This document shows, one piece after another, positions 26,674-36,800 of a DNA stretch of 55,176 nt (positions are counted from its first letter, which is position 1; the number at the start of each line of letters is the position of its first letter). The DNA is taken from NCBI GenBank assembly GCA_009787345.1, contig WRGF01000218.1, positions 1 to 55,176 on the forward strand, written 5' to 3'. The notes below the pieces were generated by a model. The model was not told where the DNA came from. It searched no databases and worked only from the letters and a program-made list of their open reading frames with translations. The translations under genes and the position numbers were made by a program. The stretch is from Turicibacter sp. Its GTDB lineage: Bacteria > Bacillota_I > Bacilli_A > MOL361 > Turicibacteraceae.

Positions 26674-28476
26674 GTGGCACAGGGAAAAATCCCCCAAGAA
26701 GTATTTGACCGGGTTTTGGGAAAGACCAGCATCGTGGATGTGGTGGGCGATTATGTCCAATTGACTAAAGCCGGCAGGAACTATAAAGGGTTGTGCCCCT
26801 TCCATGGGGAGAACACCCCGTCATTCGTCGTCTCGCCCGACAAGGGCATCTATAAATGCTTCGGCTGCGGGATGGGCGGCAATGCCATTTCGTTTGTCAG
26901 CCAACTGGAAGGCATCAGTTTTCCGCAGGCGGTTGCAAAGCTTGCCCAAAGGGCTGGAATCGAAGTTTCGGACCTACCCCAAACTGCCCTGGCGCCAGCC
27001 ACGGCCGATAGCCCCCAGCAAAAACAATACGAGGCGCTGGAATTTGCCCAAGGCTTTTTTCATTACTTTTTACTCCACTCCAAGGAAGGCGCCCAGGCCC
27101 GCGGGTATTTGAAAGAACGGGGGATCAGCGACGAATCCATCGCCAAATTTGGCATTGGCCTTGCGCCCTCATTAAGGGATGGCCTGGCCCAGACCCTTGG
27201 GCAAAACGAGCTTTCATTGCCGGATGCCGTTGCCGCGGGATTGCTGGGTGAGCATAACGGGCGTTATTACGACCGCTTTAAATCCCGTATCATGTTCCCT
27301 ATCAGGGACCCGAATGGCAAGGCTGTCGGGTTTTCAGGCCGGTCTTATTTACCTGATGACGACTCGATGAGCAAATACATCAATTCCCCGGAAACGGGGT
27401 TGTTTGTAAAAAACCGGTTGGTTTATAACTTTTCTGAGGCCAGGCTCCATATCCGCCGCCAAAACAGGGTGCTGCTTTTCGAAGGCTTCCTGGATGTAAT
27501 CTCCGCCGTGAAAGCCGGGTTTTTGGAATCCGTGGCGACCATGGGGACTGCACTGACTGAAAACCATGCGGCGCTCCTTCGGCGGGTGACGGACCAGGTC
27601 CTCATTTGCTACGACGGCGACAAGGCAGGGAATGCAGCAACCAATAAGGCCATCTCTATTTTGAAGGCCAAGCAGTTCAATGTAAGCGTCGTGGAACTGC
27701 CGCAGGGCATGGATCCTGACGATTACATTTCAAAAAATGGCGTGGAGGCTTTTGGGCAGTTGGTTTCAGCATCGGTCCCAGCGGTGGATTATCAGTACCG
27801 CTTTGAAAAAAGGCAGTTGAACCTGGAATTCATTTCCCACCAGGAAGCCTTCAAAAAAACCATTTTCTACCTGGCAAAGATTCAGGAAACGCCAACCCTC
27901 CAGGAACTTATCCTGAAAAAACTGGCAGCCGATATCAATGTCGGGGAATCGGGTATTTTGAAAGAGTTTCAAAATGAAAACCACCAAGTGTATAAAAATC
28001 CCGGCTTTAACAACAATAAAAATGAAATGCATTCAGCGCCGAAGAAATCCCGGGGCAGCTCAAAGTATGAAAAATCCGAAAAAATGCTGATTTTTTATAT
28101 GCTGAAGGAACGCGGGGTGGCCCTGAAAATTGACAAAGAACTCAATTGTGCTTTAAATGACACGGTCAGGCGAAACATCGCCATGTATATCCTGGATTAT
28201 TACACGACCCAGGAGTCCATGAACCTGCAATATTTTTTAAACTGGCTGGATGAGGAAATGGTCAAGTCGCTGACGGAAATCCTTTTTGATTGCGAGTCGC
28301 TACCTGAGGCACCAGCCGAAGGCGTTATTGACGACTTGATCGCCGTTGTCAAAGAGTACGTTTATAAAATCCAGGTAGAGCAGCTGAAGCGCCAAATCGG
28401 GCAGGCTGCCACCGATCAGGAAAAATTGGAGTTATTAGGTAAAGTCAGTCAGCTGAAGCAACAGTTTGACAGTTAA
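26674..28476 (+). CDS. dnaG: DNA primase
   Basis: DnaG makes RNA primers at the replication fork. The protein, about 600 residues, has a zinc-binding domain with CPFHGENTPSF and CFGCGMGG, a catalytic core with the GFSGR motif, a TOPRIM region with FEGFLDVISA and CYDGDKAGN, and a C-terminal helicase-interaction domain that is acidic and helical. GTG 26674 (VAQGKIPQEVFDRV) aligns best with homologues; TTG 26665, three codons upstream, is nearer to GGGAGG and is the alternative. dnaG and rpoD form the classical macromolecular synthesis operon without rpsU. Confidence 0.94.
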   Translation: MAQGKIPQEVFDRVLGKTSIVDVVGDYVQLTKAGRNYKGLCPFHGENTPSFVVSPDKGIYKCFGCGMGGNAISFVSQLEGISFPQAVAKLAQRAGIEVSDLPQTALAPATADSPQQKQYEALEFAQGFFHYFLLHSKEGAQARGYLKERGISDESIAKFGIGLAPSLRDGLAQTLGQNELSLPDAVAAGLLGEHNGRYYDRFKSRIMFPIRDPNGKAVGFSGRSYLPDDDSMSKYINSPETGLFVKNRLVYNFSEARLHIRRQNRVLLFEGFLDVISAVKAGFLESVATMGTALTENHAALLRRVTDQVLICYDGDKAGNAATNKAISILKAKQFNVSVVELPQGMDPDDYISKNGVEAFGQLVSASVPAVDYQYRFEKRQLNLEFISHQEAFKKTIFYLAKIQETPTLQELILKKLAADINVGESGILKEFQNENHQVYKNPGFNNNKNEMHSAPKKSRGSSKYEKSEKMLIFYMLKERGVALKIDKELNCALNDTVRRNIAMYILDYYTTQESMNLQYFLNWLDEEMVKSLTEILFDCESLPEAPAEGVIDDLIAVVKEYVYKIQVEQLKRQIGQAATDQEKLELLGKVSQLKQQFDS

Positions 28477-28488
28477 AGGAGTGGTTCG

Positions 28489-29847
28489 ATGTCAAACCCG
28501 GTAATTGACGAACAAAAGATGCTTGATATCCATAATCAGCTTATTAAGCAAGGGAAGAAACGGGGGTACCTTACCTTCGACGAAATAAATGCGGCTTTTG
28601 CCCAGATCAATTTGGATGAAGATACCATCAGCAAATTTTTTGATATGTACGATGTCGAGGGAATTGATATTGTCAAGGCGGATAAAACCATTGAGGCCGG
28701 GCAGATTGACGTAGAGGATGACGATTCCGTCCTGATGCTCCCAGGTTTTGAGGGCAAAGACGACGAGGATATCCCAGCTGACTTCAATGAAGAGGAAGAA
28801 GTGGATGACAAGTTGGATAATTTCGAGTTCAGCTCCCACTTTAAGATCAACGACCCAGTCCGCATGTACCTAAAAGAAATCGGCCGTGTTGAGCTTTTGT
28901 CCAGCGAAGAGGAAATCAACTTTGCCAAGCGCATCGAGCGGGGTGACATAATTACTGAGGTCCGGGGGTACCAGCGGAAACAAGAAGAAGTCCCGGAAGA
29001 AGTTTTTGAGCGCATCGAAATGCTGATCCACGATAAAGGGGAGTCTACCTCAGGAAATGAAATCTTAGTGGGGGTCTTGGAACTTCCTAAAGATGAGGCT
29101 GACAAATCCGTGCGCGAAGGGGAATATGCTAAAAAACGCCTCGTTGAAGCAAACTTGAGATTAGTAGTCAGCATTGCGAAGCGCCATGTGGGCCGGGGGA
29201 TGCTTTTCCTTGATTTGATCCAAGAAGGGAACATGGGACTCATTAAAGCAGTTGAAAAATTCGACTACCGAAAAGGCTTCAAGTTCTCCACTTATGCGAC
29301 ATGGTGGATCCGCCAGGCCATTACCCGTGCCATTGCTGACCAGGCCCGTACCATTAGGATTCCGGTCCACATGGTGGAAACCATCAATAAACTGGTAAGG
29401 ATCCAGCGCCAACTGGTCCAAGAACTTGGCCGTGAGCCAATCCCAGAGGAAATTTCTGAGAAAATGGGCATTTCCCCGGAAAAAGTCCGCGAGATCCTGA
29501 AAATTTCCCAGGAACCGGTTTCTTTGGAATCCCCGGTGGGTGAAGAGGATGATTCCCATTTAGGCGACTTCATCCCGGATGCAGATGCACTAAGCCCGTC
29601 AGAGTTTGCTTCCAACGAGATGCTTAAAAAAGAGCTTGACGATGTCTTGGAAACGTTGACTGACCGTGAGGAACGGGTCCTTCGCCTTCGCTTTGGGCTT
29701 GAAGATGGGCGTACCCGTACTCTTGAAGAAGTAGGCAAGGAATTTGGCGTTACCCGTGAGCGGATCCGCCAGATTGAGGCAAAAGCCCTTCGCAAGCTTC
29801 GCCACCCGTCAAGAAGCCGCCGCCTGAAAGATTTTATGGAAGAGTAG
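28489..29847 (+). CDS. rpoD: Primary sigma factor RpoD (SigA) with an inserted segment
   Basis: The housekeeping sigma factor, with region 1.2 ([14 protein letters not shown]), region 2 ([47 protein letters not shown]), region 3 and region 4 ending in [20 protein letters not shown]. At 452 residues it is about 80 longer than B. subtilis SigA. Most of the excess is a single block of about 58 residues (154-211) between IERGD and EYAKKRL, that is, between regions 1.2 and 2.1, where Bacillus has no extra residues. The N-terminal region 1.1 is acidic. ATG 28489 follows AAAGGAG, 12 bases after dnaG. Confidence 0.97.
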   Translation: MSNPVIDEQKMLDIHNQLIKQGKKRGYLTFDEINAAFAQINLDEDTISKFFDMYDVEGIDIVKADKTIEAGQIDVEDDDSVLMLPGFEGKDDEDIPADFNEEEEVDDKLDNFEFSSHFKINDPVRMYLKEIGRVELLSSEEEINFAKRIERGDIITEVRGYQRKQEEVPEEVFERIEMLIHDKGESTSGNEILVGVLELPKDEADKSVREGEYAKKRLVEANLRLVVSIAKRHVGRGMLFLDLIQEGNMGLIKAVEKFDYRKGFKFSTYATWWIRQAITRAIADQARTIRIPVHMVETINKLVRIQRQLVQELGREPIPEEISEKMGISPEKVREILKISQEPVSLESPVGEEDDSHLGDFIPDADALSPSEFASNEMLKKELDDVLETLTDREERVLRLRFGLEDGRTRTLEEVGKEFGVTRERIRQIEAKALRKLRHPSRSRRLKDFMEE

Positions 29848-29858
29848 GCGGCCAAGAT

Positions 29859-30548
29859 ATGATAACTTTTGAATTATCCAGGCGTTTAAAGGCATGCCTT
29901 GAATTTTTGTCGGGACTCGATGCTATTGCGGATATTGGGACCGACCATGCCCTTTTGCCTTGTTATGGAATTTTAAACGGAAAAATTAAAAAGGCCGTCG
30001 CCGCGGACGTTGGCGCCGGCCCTTTGCAAATGGCCAAGACGACAGTTGATAAACATGGTCTTCAGGGCAAGATTGATATAAGGCTTGGTTCTGGCCTTTC
30101 TGTGCTCTCACCCGATGAAGTAGAGGGGGTTGTCATTGCAGGAATGGGCGGGAAACTGATCCGAAGCATTATCGGTGCCCATTTAGAAGTGGCAAGGAGT
30201 TGCCACCGCCTTGTCCTGCAATCCAACGTGGACGCCCCCCTGATCCGCGAAATCCTTCCGGATTGGGGGTTTTCCATTGTGGACGAAGCCTTGATTTTAG
30301 AAGATGGGAAATTTTACGAAATCATAGTGGCAGAACCTGATGCCAACGCTTTGCCTTATAGCGAAGAAGCCATTTTATTCGGTCCTGTCCTGCTGGAAAA
30401 CCAAAGCGACCCGGCATTCAAAGCTTACTGGGAAGTCGCTTTAGAAAAACAGCAGTTAATACTGGACAGGTTGCCCAAGGGGCATCCGAAATTTGAAACA
30501 GTCCAAAAAAGGCATGGGCAAATTAGGGAGGTGCTGGGAAAATGCTGA
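29859..30548 (+). CDS. trmK: tRNA (adenine(22)-N(1))-methyltransferase TrmK
   Basis: TrmK (YqfN) methylates N1 of A22 in tRNAs of Gram-positive bacteria using S-adenosylmethionine. The 229-residue protein has a Rossmann fold with [12 protein letters not shown] (SAM motif I), [12 protein letters not shown] and [11 protein letters not shown]. The C-terminal half is helical. It lies 11 bases after rpoD and overlaps yqfO by 7 bases, the same trmK-yqfO arrangement as B. subtilis; cccA, which lies between sigA and yqfN there, is missing. Confidence 0.94.
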   Translation: MITFELSRRLKACLEFLSGLDAIADIGTDHALLPCYGILNGKIKKAVAADVGAGPLQMAKTTVDKHGLQGKIDIRLGSGLSVLSPDEVEGVVIAGMGGKLIRSIIGAHLEVARSCHRLVLQSNVDAPLIREILPDWGFSIVDEALILEDGKFYEIIVAEPDANALPYSEEAILFGPVLLENQSDPAFKAYWEVALEKQQLILDRLPKGHPKFETVQKRHGQIREVLGKC

Positions 30549-31645
30549 TTTCAGACATCATCAAACACCTAGAAACCCTGTTCCCTAAATCACTTGCTTA
30601 TGACAAAGACCCGATCGGGCTTCACATCGGCAATCCCGGAGCCCCTCTCATAAAAGCCCTGGTGACCCTAGACGTAACCCTTGACGTGGTGATGGAAGCC
30701 ATTGATATGGGCGCAAACCTTATTGTAGCCCATCATCCCTTTATTTACCGGCCCTTAAAATTCATCGATACCCGTACTGAGAAAGGGAGAGTCGTGGAAA
30801 AGTGCCTGCAGCATGGGATTGCCATTTACGCCATGCACACCAATTACGACATTGCAAAAAATGGGATGAACGATGTGTTGGCGAGTGGCCTCGGCCTAAC
30901 CAATGCCCGCCCCTTATCCATTACAAAGGTAGAGGAGTACATCAAGCTAGCGATATTCGCCCCAGAAAGCCATGCGGAAATTGTCCGCCAAGCCATGGGA
31001 GACGCCGGCATCGGGCATCTGGGGGATTATTCCCATTGTACCTTTACCAGTGAAGGGACGGGCCGCTTTATCCCTCTTGCGGGAAGCCAGCCTTTCATCG
31101 GAACCACAGGCGGATCTGAAAGCGTGGCGGAAGTTAAAATCGAAGGGATTGCCTTAAAAAAGGACATCCATAAAATTTTATCCCAGGTATTAAAAACCCA
31201 TCCTTATGAAGAACCGGCATACGATGTTTTCCCTATCGCTGCCCCAAAAGATGGGGAAGTATTTGGGCTGGGACGGGTGGGTGACATACCGGCCGCAGTT
31301 CCCATTAAAGAATACATACAATTGGCAAAAAAATCCCTTGGTATATCCTATGCCCGCTTTAGTGGCAACTTGGACCAAACGGTCACTACGGTGGCAGTTG
31401 TCGGGGGCAGCGGGTCCAGTTTTATGGCAGATGCCAAAAAAGCGGGTGCTGACCTTTACATTACTGGCGACATGGGGTTTCACGATGCCCACGACGCTCT
31501 GGAAATGGGGCTGAATGTACTTGATGTTGGGCATTACGCCGAGTCTATGATGAAGCATCATGTAGCAGGATTGCTTCAAAAAGAATTCGGCACCAAGGAT
31601 GTCTTAGCTTCCCAGATAGCCACTGACCCTTTTCAGCTGGTTTAG
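30542..31645 (+). CDS. yqfO: Nif3-like dinuclear metal-binding protein YqfO
   Basis: NIF3-family protein (GTP cyclohydrolase I type 2 homologue); members bind a dinuclear metal site, but the reaction is unknown. The 367-residue product has the two NIF3 halves with a CutA/PII-like insertion in the middle (about residues 130-235), as in the Bacillus protein. Metal ligands are visible in IVAHHPFIYRP, MHTNYDIAKNGMND and near the C-terminus in DVGHYAESMMKHHV. ATG 30542 overlaps the end of trmK, after GGGAGGTGC. Confidence 0.94.
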   Translation: MLISDIIKHLETLFPKSLAYDKDPIGLHIGNPGAPLIKALVTLDVTLDVVMEAIDMGANLIVAHHPFIYRPLKFIDTRTEKGRVVEKCLQHGIAIYAMHTNYDIAKNGMNDVLASGLGLTNARPLSITKVEEYIKLAIFAPESHAEIVRQAMGDAGIGHLGDYSHCTFTSEGTGRFIPLAGSQPFIGTTGGSESVAEVKIEGIALKKDIHKILSQVLKTHPYEEPAYDVFPIAAPKDGEVFGLGRVGDIPAAVPIKEYIQLAKKSLGISYARFSGNLDQTVTTVAVVGGSGSSFMADAKKAGADLYITGDMGFHDAHDALEMGLNVLDVGHYAESMMKHHVAGLLQKEFGTKDVLASQIATDPFQLV

Positions 31646-31683
31646 GGGAGTTTAGGGAATTTTGAAAAAAATGATAAAAAAAC

Positions 31684-31712
31684 TTGTCAACTTGCCTGGA
31701 AGTAGCTATAAT
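31684..31712 (+). promoter_or_regulatory. Promoter of the pheST T-box transcript
   Basis: TTGTCA at 31684-31689 and TATAAT at 31707-31712, spacer 17. Confidence 0.8.
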
Positions 31713-31717
31713 AGTAA

Positions 31718-31950
31718 ATATGATTACCAACATGATGACAGGGAAGTAGTAGCAGGAACCTATTGGACGGGTTAGGGAAAGATTGCCGTGACTGGAAGCA
31801 ATCTGTCGGCCAATTCTGTGAATTCACCCCCGGAATGTTGGCGGCCGCAACCGTTACCTGCATCCAAGTGGCCGGTTTTTTTTATCGGCAATAAAGGTGG
31901 TACCGCGTTTAATCACGTCCTTTACAAGTTAGAGGGCGTGTTTTTTTATT
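31718..31950 (+). promoter_or_regulatory. T-box riboswitch (phenylalanine) of pheST
   Basis: The leader has the T-box core AAAGGTGGTACCGCGTT at 31893-31909, then a terminator (CACGTCC at 31914-31920 pairing with GGGCGTG at 31934-31940, seven T). A TTC in GTGAATTCACCC (about 31817-31828) is a plausible phenylalanine specifier. It would respond to uncharged tRNA-Phe. The open frame that runs through this region is a chance reading. Confidence 0.9.
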
Positions 31951-31971
31951 ACCTAAAAGGAGTGAGGAACC

Positions 31972-33000
31972 ATGTTAGAACGTTTAAAGCAATTGGAAGT
32001 AGAAGCATTGACGGAAGTCAGCAACGTGCCAGGGCTTAAAGAACTTAATGACCTTCGCATTAAGTATTTAGGGAAAAAAGGGCCGATTCAGGAAGTCATG
32101 AAAAACATGAAGGACATGGACCCTGAGGAACGCAAATCCGTCGGGCAGATTTCCAATCAGGTGAAGGCGGTTATTTCCCAGGAAATCGAAACTAAGAAAG
32201 AGGCGCTGGAAGCAGAAGCCATCGCTTTGCAATTAGCAAATGAGACCATCGATGTGACACTTCCCGGGCGCATGCCCGCTATCGGGACCATCCATCCCCT
32301 ACAAGCTATCCTTAGCGAACTTGAGGAACTATTCATTGCCATGGGCTACACCGTGGAAGAAGGCCCGGAAGTCGAGTGGGACCATTACAACTTTGAACTC
32401 TTGAACCTGCCGAAAGGGCACCCGGCACGGGATATGCAGGATTCCTTCTACATTACGGAAGAGTCCTTGCTGCGTACCCACACTTCCCCAGTCCAGGCGC
32501 GCACGCTTTTGGCAGCTAAAGGCAAAGGGCCGATTAAAATCATCTGCCCAGGGAAAGTTTACCGCCGGGATGATGACGACGCCACCCATTCCCACCAGTT
32601 TACCCAAATCGAAGGGCTTGTTATCGGTGAGGACATCACCATGGCTGACTTAAAAGGGACGCTTTTGGAACTAGTCCGCAAAATGTTTGGTGCTGACCGA
32701 GAAATCCGCCTGCGCCCGTCTTTCTTCCCATTTACGGAACCTTCCGTTGAAGTGGATGTTACTTGCTCAAAATGCAATGGCAGCGGCTGCTCAATCTGCA
32801 AAGGGACAGGCTGGATTGAAATTTTAGGTGCAGGGATGGTCCATCCGAATGTCCTTGAAATGTCCGGCTTCGATTCTAAGAAATATCAGGGATTTGCCTT
32901 TGGTATCGGCGCTGAACGCATCGCCATGCTAAAACACGGGATTGAGGATATCCGAAATTTCTATACCAATGACCTGAGGTTCATCGCTCAATTTAAATAA
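31972..33000 (+). CDS. pheS: Phenylalanine-tRNA ligase alpha subunit
   Basis: PheS is the catalytic alpha subunit of the (alpha-beta)2 phenylalanyl-tRNA synthetase. The 342-residue protein has an N-terminal coiled coil that binds tRNA (residues 1-85), then the class II core with [36 protein letters not shown], the HTSPVQART motif and the C-terminal [36 protein letters not shown] segment with four cysteines is visible, as in other Firmicutes. ATG 31972 follows AAAGGAG. It is directly upstream of pheT under T-box control. Confidence 0.97.
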   Translation: MLERLKQLEVEALTEVSNVPGLKELNDLRIKYLGKKGPIQEVMKNMKDMDPEERKSVGQISNQVKAVISQEIETKKEALEAEAIALQLANETIDVTLPGRMPAIGTIHPLQAILSELEELFIAMGYTVEEGPEVEWDHYNFELLNLPKGHPARDMQDSFYITEESLLRTHTSPVQARTLLAAKGKGPIKIICPGKVYRRDDDDATHSHQFTQIEGLVIGEDITMADLKGTLLELVRKMFGADREIRLRPSFFPFTEPSVEVDVTCSKCNGSGCSICKGTGWIEILGAGMVHPNVLEMSGFDSKKYQGFAFGIGAERIAMLKHGIEDIRNFYTNDLRFIAQFK

Positions 33001-33033
33001 TAGTCGCACTTTTTAATATAAGGAGGTAACCAC

Positions 33034-35448
33034 ATGCTGGTTTCAGTCAACTGGTTAAATAAATACATCGATGCCTCAGGCATCAGCCCGGAAGTCCTGG
33101 CAGATAAAATTACCCGTACAGGGATTGAAGTGGAATCAGTTGCCACATTGGCAAATGCCACGAATGTAGTGGTCGGGCATGTCCTAGAGCGCATCCAGCA
33201 TCCAAATGCTGATAAACTATCGGTATGCCAAGTAGATGTTGGTGGTACTGAGGGCGTTGTCCAAATCGTCTGCGGGGCGAAAAACGTAGCGGCTGGGCAA
33301 AAGGTTATCGTCGCCAAAAACGGTGCGGTCCTTCCTGGGAATTTCAAAATCAAGAAATCAAAGCTTCGCGGGGAAGAATCCAATGGGATGATTTGCTCCC
33401 TCAAAGAACTTGGGATTGAGCAACGCCTAGTGCCAACAGCCTGTGCGGAAGGGATTTTTGTCTGCAACCCAGATGCACCTGTAGGGACAGATGCTATTGA
33501 ATACCTTCAGTATAACGACACCATCATCGAACTTGGGCTTACCCCTAACCGGATGGATGCCATGTCCATGTATGGGGTGGCTTATGAAGTAGGGGCGATC
33601 TTAAAACAGGAACTTAACTTGCAAAAGCCCCAAGTAAAAGAAACGACTGAAAAGGCAGCTGATGCCATTGAAGTAGCCATTGAAACAAAAAATTCCCCGG
33701 CATTTTTGGCACGCGTCATTAAAAACGTGACCATTTCCGAAAGCCCGCAGTGGTTGCAGGCCGCCCTTATCGCTGGTGGCATCCGCCCGAAAAACAACGT
33801 GGTGGACATTACCAACTTCGTGATGCTTGAGATGGGACAGCCCCTTCATGCCTATGATTACGATACCATTGAAACGAAAAAAATCGTAGTGAAAACGGCT
33901 TTGGGCGGGGAGATGCTAAAAACCCTGGATGAGCAGGAACGTAAACTGGAAGCTGGCGACCTTTTGATTACAGACGGGGTAAAACCTATTGGCCTTGCCG
34001 GTGTCATGGGCGGCTTCGAGACTGAAGTAACGGACAAGACTACCAACATTTTATTGGAATCCGCTTTGTTTGACCGTGGGAACGTGCGCAAGGCAAGTGC
34101 CCGTCTTGGGCTTCGCTCCGAGGCATCCTCCCGTTTTGAAAAAGGGGTGGACCCAGGGCGTGTCGAGCTAGCCCTTGACCGCGCTGCTGAACTGCTTGGC
34201 GAACTTGCAGGAGGGACTGTCCTTCAGGGGATCGTCGCTGCGGGGGTCACAAAAACCCAACCGGTCGTGATTGACATTGCCTTATCAAAAATCAATGGTG
34301 TCTTAGGGACTTCCATGACAGTGGCGGATGTTTCCGACGTATGGGAACGACTGAAATTTGATTATGAAGTGTCGGGTGAAACCTTCACCGTCAAAGTGCC
34401 AAGCCGTCGGTTGGATATTGCCATCCCCGAGGACTTGATTGAGGAAGCCGGCCGTATTTATGGGTATGACAACATTCCTATGACCCTTCCCAAAACAGAT
34501 ACTAAAGGCGGTTACAGCCCGGTCCAAGAGATGAGGAACCAGGTACGCCAAATCCTGGTTGGACTTGGGCTGACCCAGGTCATCACTTACGCACTGACAA
34601 ACAAAGCAAAAGCCCGCCAATTCTTATCGACACCAACAACGGCGAAAAATACGGTGACCCTGGCCATGCCAATGAGCGAGGAACGCTCCCAGCTCCGTCA
34701 ATCCCTGATTCCCCAGTTATTAGAAACCATCAGTTACAACAATGCTCGCACGGTTGCTGATGTTGCCATCTTTGAAACCGGGAACATTTATAACGAAGCG
34801 GAAGGGCAATATTTTGAAGAAGCTAAGATTGCCGGCGCGGTTACAGGAAACTTAAGCACCAGCCGCTGGCAGGGAAAAACAGAAAAGGCAGATTTTTACA
34901 CAGCGAAAGGCTATGTGGATGCCATGCTGCAAAAACTTGGCTTTACAGCAACGTACCAGGCAGTTGCAGCAGCTGATTACCCGGACTTCCATCCAGGGCG
35001 CAGTGCGGTCGTAAGCGTAGAAGGCCGTGCAATCGGCGTGGTTGGCCAAATCCATCCGGAAATCCAAAAATTGATGGATTTAAACGATACGTTCGTATTT
35101 GAAATTTCCCAGGCCGCCCTTGTTGAAATCGGAAGGTCCGGCACCAATTATCAGCCGATACCAAAGCATCCGGGGATGGGGCGTGACATTGCCTTGGTAG
35201 TCGATGCCAATGTCCAAGCCGGGGATTTGATCCAAACCATCCAACAGGCAGCTACCAGCTTGCTTAATCATGTCGAGGTATTCGATATTTATGCCGGCAT
35301 TGGGGTTGAGGACGGCAAAAAATCCGTCGCCCTGTCACTGTATTATTTAAACCGCGAAAAGACGTTGACAGACGAAGAAGTGCAGCCAGTCCATCAAAAA
35401 GTACTTTCTGCACTTGAAGCGAAGCACGAAGCGGTATTAAGAGGATAA
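33034..35448 (+). CDS. pheT: Phenylalanine-tRNA ligase beta subunit
   Basis: PheT is the large beta subunit, responsible for tRNA binding and editing. The 804-residue protein has the expected domains: N-terminal EMAP/tRNA-binding fold (VGHVLERIQHPNADKLSVCQVD), B3/4 editing domain, B5 domain, synthetase-like core and a C-terminal anticodon-binding FDX-ACB domain (HPGMGRDIALVVDANVQAGD). ATG 33034 follows AAGGAGG. It forms a two-gene operon with pheS. Confidence 0.97.
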   Translation: MLVSVNWLNKYIDASGISPEVLADKITRTGIEVESVATLANATNVVVGHVLERIQHPNADKLSVCQVDVGGTEGVVQIVCGAKNVAAGQKVIVAKNGAVLPGNFKIKKSKLRGEESNGMICSLKELGIEQRLVPTACAEGIFVCNPDAPVGTDAIEYLQYNDTIIELGLTPNRMDAMSMYGVAYEVGAILKQELNLQKPQVKETTEKAADAIEVAIETKNSPAFLARVIKNVTISESPQWLQAALIAGGIRPKNNVVDITNFVMLEMGQPLHAYDYDTIETKKIVVKTALGGEMLKTLDEQERKLEAGDLLITDGVKPIGLAGVMGGFETEVTDKTTNILLESALFDRGNVRKASARLGLRSEASSRFEKGVDPGRVELALDRAAELLGELAGGTVLQGIVAAGVTKTQPVVIDIALSKINGVLGTSMTVADVSDVWERLKFDYEVSGETFTVKVPSRRLDIAIPEDLIEEAGRIYGYDNIPMTLPKTDTKGGYSPVQEMRNQVRQILVGLGLTQVITYALTNKAKARQFLSTPTTAKNTVTLAMPMSEERSQLRQSLIPQLLETISYNNARTVADVAIFETGNIYNEAEGQYFEEAKIAGAVTGNLSTSRWQGKTEKADFYTAKGYVDAMLQKLGFTATYQAVAAADYPDFHPGRSAVVSVEGRAIGVVGQIHPEIQKLMDLNDTFVFEISQAALVEIGRSGTNYQPIPKHPGMGRDIALVVDANVQAGDLIQTIQQAATSLLNHVEVFDIYAGIGVEDGKKSVALSLYYLNREKTLTDEEVQPVHQKVLSALEAKHEAVLRG

Positions 35449-35515
35449 AATTCTACACCAGGGGCTGCTGCAAACCGCAATGGCCCCGGATATAAAATCA
35501 GAGGAGTGACCAACT

Positions 35516-36580
35516 ATGACAAAACAAACCCTAAATGAACTGCGCGGCCGCGTAGATGAAATCAACTTGCAATTGCTTAGCTTATTAAATGAGCGTACTG
35601 CCATCGTCCAGGAAATGGCTGAGGAAAAAGGAAAACGCGGCATCAAGAAATATGACCCGGTCCGCGAAGCACAGATCATTGCCGAGCTCCGCAAGGTCAA
35701 CCAAGGACCAATGACTGACGCAACCCTGATTCATGTTTTTAAGGAAATCTTCAAAGTGAGCGTCAAGCTTCAAGAAGAACAGGATAAAAAGAAAAAATCC
35801 CTACTGGTTTCCCGGGAAGCCAAGTCAGAGGATACCCACATCAACATTAACGGCGACGTTGTAGGAAATGGAGAGCCGACACTGATTTTTGGCCCTTGTA
35901 GCATCGAAACCGAAGAACAGGTTGAATTGGTCGCTAAAAATATCGCTGAAAAAGGATTGAAATACATCCGCGGCGGGGCATTCAAACCCCGTACCTCCCC
36001 GTATGACTTCCAGGGCCTTGGTGTCGAGGGCTTAAAAATGCTTCATGCCGCTGCATCGAAATACGGCTTGAACGTGGTCAGTGAAATCATGGACGCCAAG
36101 GACTTGGCTGAGGCACTCCCATACCTTGACGTTGTCCAAATCGGTGCCCGCAACATGCAAAACTTCACCCTATTAAAAGCAGTAGGGCAAATCGATAAGC
36201 CAGTCCTTCTAAAGCGTGGTTTAAGCGCAACGTTAGAAGAATTCGTCAATGCAGCAGAATACATCACTTCCCACGGGAACAAAAATGTCATCCTATGCGA
36301 ACGTGGGATCCGTACGTTTGAAAAAGCGACCCGCAACACCCTTGATATTTCCGCAGTCCCAATCCTTAAAAAAGAAACCCACTTGCCGGTATTCGTAGAC
36401 ATTACCCACTCAACAGGCCGCCGCGATATTTTGCTTCCAATCGCCAAGGCATCTCTTGCAGTCGGTGCTGATGGCATCATGGCAGAGGTCCACCCGACAC
36501 CGGAACTGGCATTAAGCGATGCTGCCCAACAAATGAGCATTGAAGCGTTCGATGAATTTTACGAAAAGCTTCTTTCCTAG
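35516..36580 (+). CDS. aroA: Bifunctional chorismate mutase / 3-deoxy-7-phosphoheptulonate synthase
   Basis: The enzyme joins phosphoenolpyruvate and erythrose-4-phosphate to form DAHP, the entry to the shikimate pathway; the fused N-terminal AroQ chorismate mutase domain (residues 1 to about 90, LNELRGRVDEINLQLLSLL) senses chorismate or prephenate for feedback control. The catalytic DAHP synthase part shows FGPCSIETEEQ, RGGAFKPRTSPYDFQG, QIGARNMQNF and THSTGRRDILLP. The length, 354 residues, is typical of Bacillus AroA (AroG type). It directly precedes ccpA, as in Bacillus. ATG 35516 follows GAGGAG. Confidence 0.96.
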   Translation: MTKQTLNELRGRVDEINLQLLSLLNERTAIVQEMAEEKGKRGIKKYDPVREAQIIAELRKVNQGPMTDATLIHVFKEIFKVSVKLQEEQDKKKKSLLVSREAKSEDTHININGDVVGNGEPTLIFGPCSIETEEQVELVAKNIAEKGLKYIRGGAFKPRTSPYDFQGLGVEGLKMLHAAASKYGLNVVSEIMDAKDLAEALPYLDVVQIGARNMQNFTLLKAVGQIDKPVLLKRGLSATLEEFVNAAEYITSHGNKNVILCERGIRTFEKATRNTLDISAVPILKKETHLPVFVDITHSTGRRDILLPIAKASLAVGADGIMAEVHPTPELALSDAAQQMSIEAFDEFYEKLLS

Positions 36581-36627
36581 AATAAAATAGCGGTTTGAGC
36601 CTAAAAAAGGCTCATGAAAACAAATGT

Positions 36628-36679
36628 AATGAAAAATTTTCATTTTCAGCTTGATTTATTTTCAAAAATCCGATACAAT
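36628..36679 (+). promoter_or_regulatory. ccpA promoter with upstream 17-bp inverted repeat
   Basis: TTGATT at 36651-36656 and TACAAT at 36674-36679, spacer 17. Just upstream a perfect inverted repeat AATGAAAA-A-TTTTCATT lies at 36628-36644, a possible operator or AT-rich UP element. The resulting leader is over 100 bases long. Confidence 0.7.
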
Positions 36680-36800
36680 GTAACTAAGCAATAAAAGTGC
36701 TACCAAGGTTGAAGGCACGGCTTTTTAAGCCTTTTGGAAATAAATCAATACTGCTATTACCAAAAAAGGGAAAGAACATCAGAAAGTGAGTTGAACTAAA

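Noticed and set aside
31788-32039. 83-codon frame across the pheS leader
   Set aside because: It lies inside the T-box riboswitch and overlaps the pheS start; no ribosome site.
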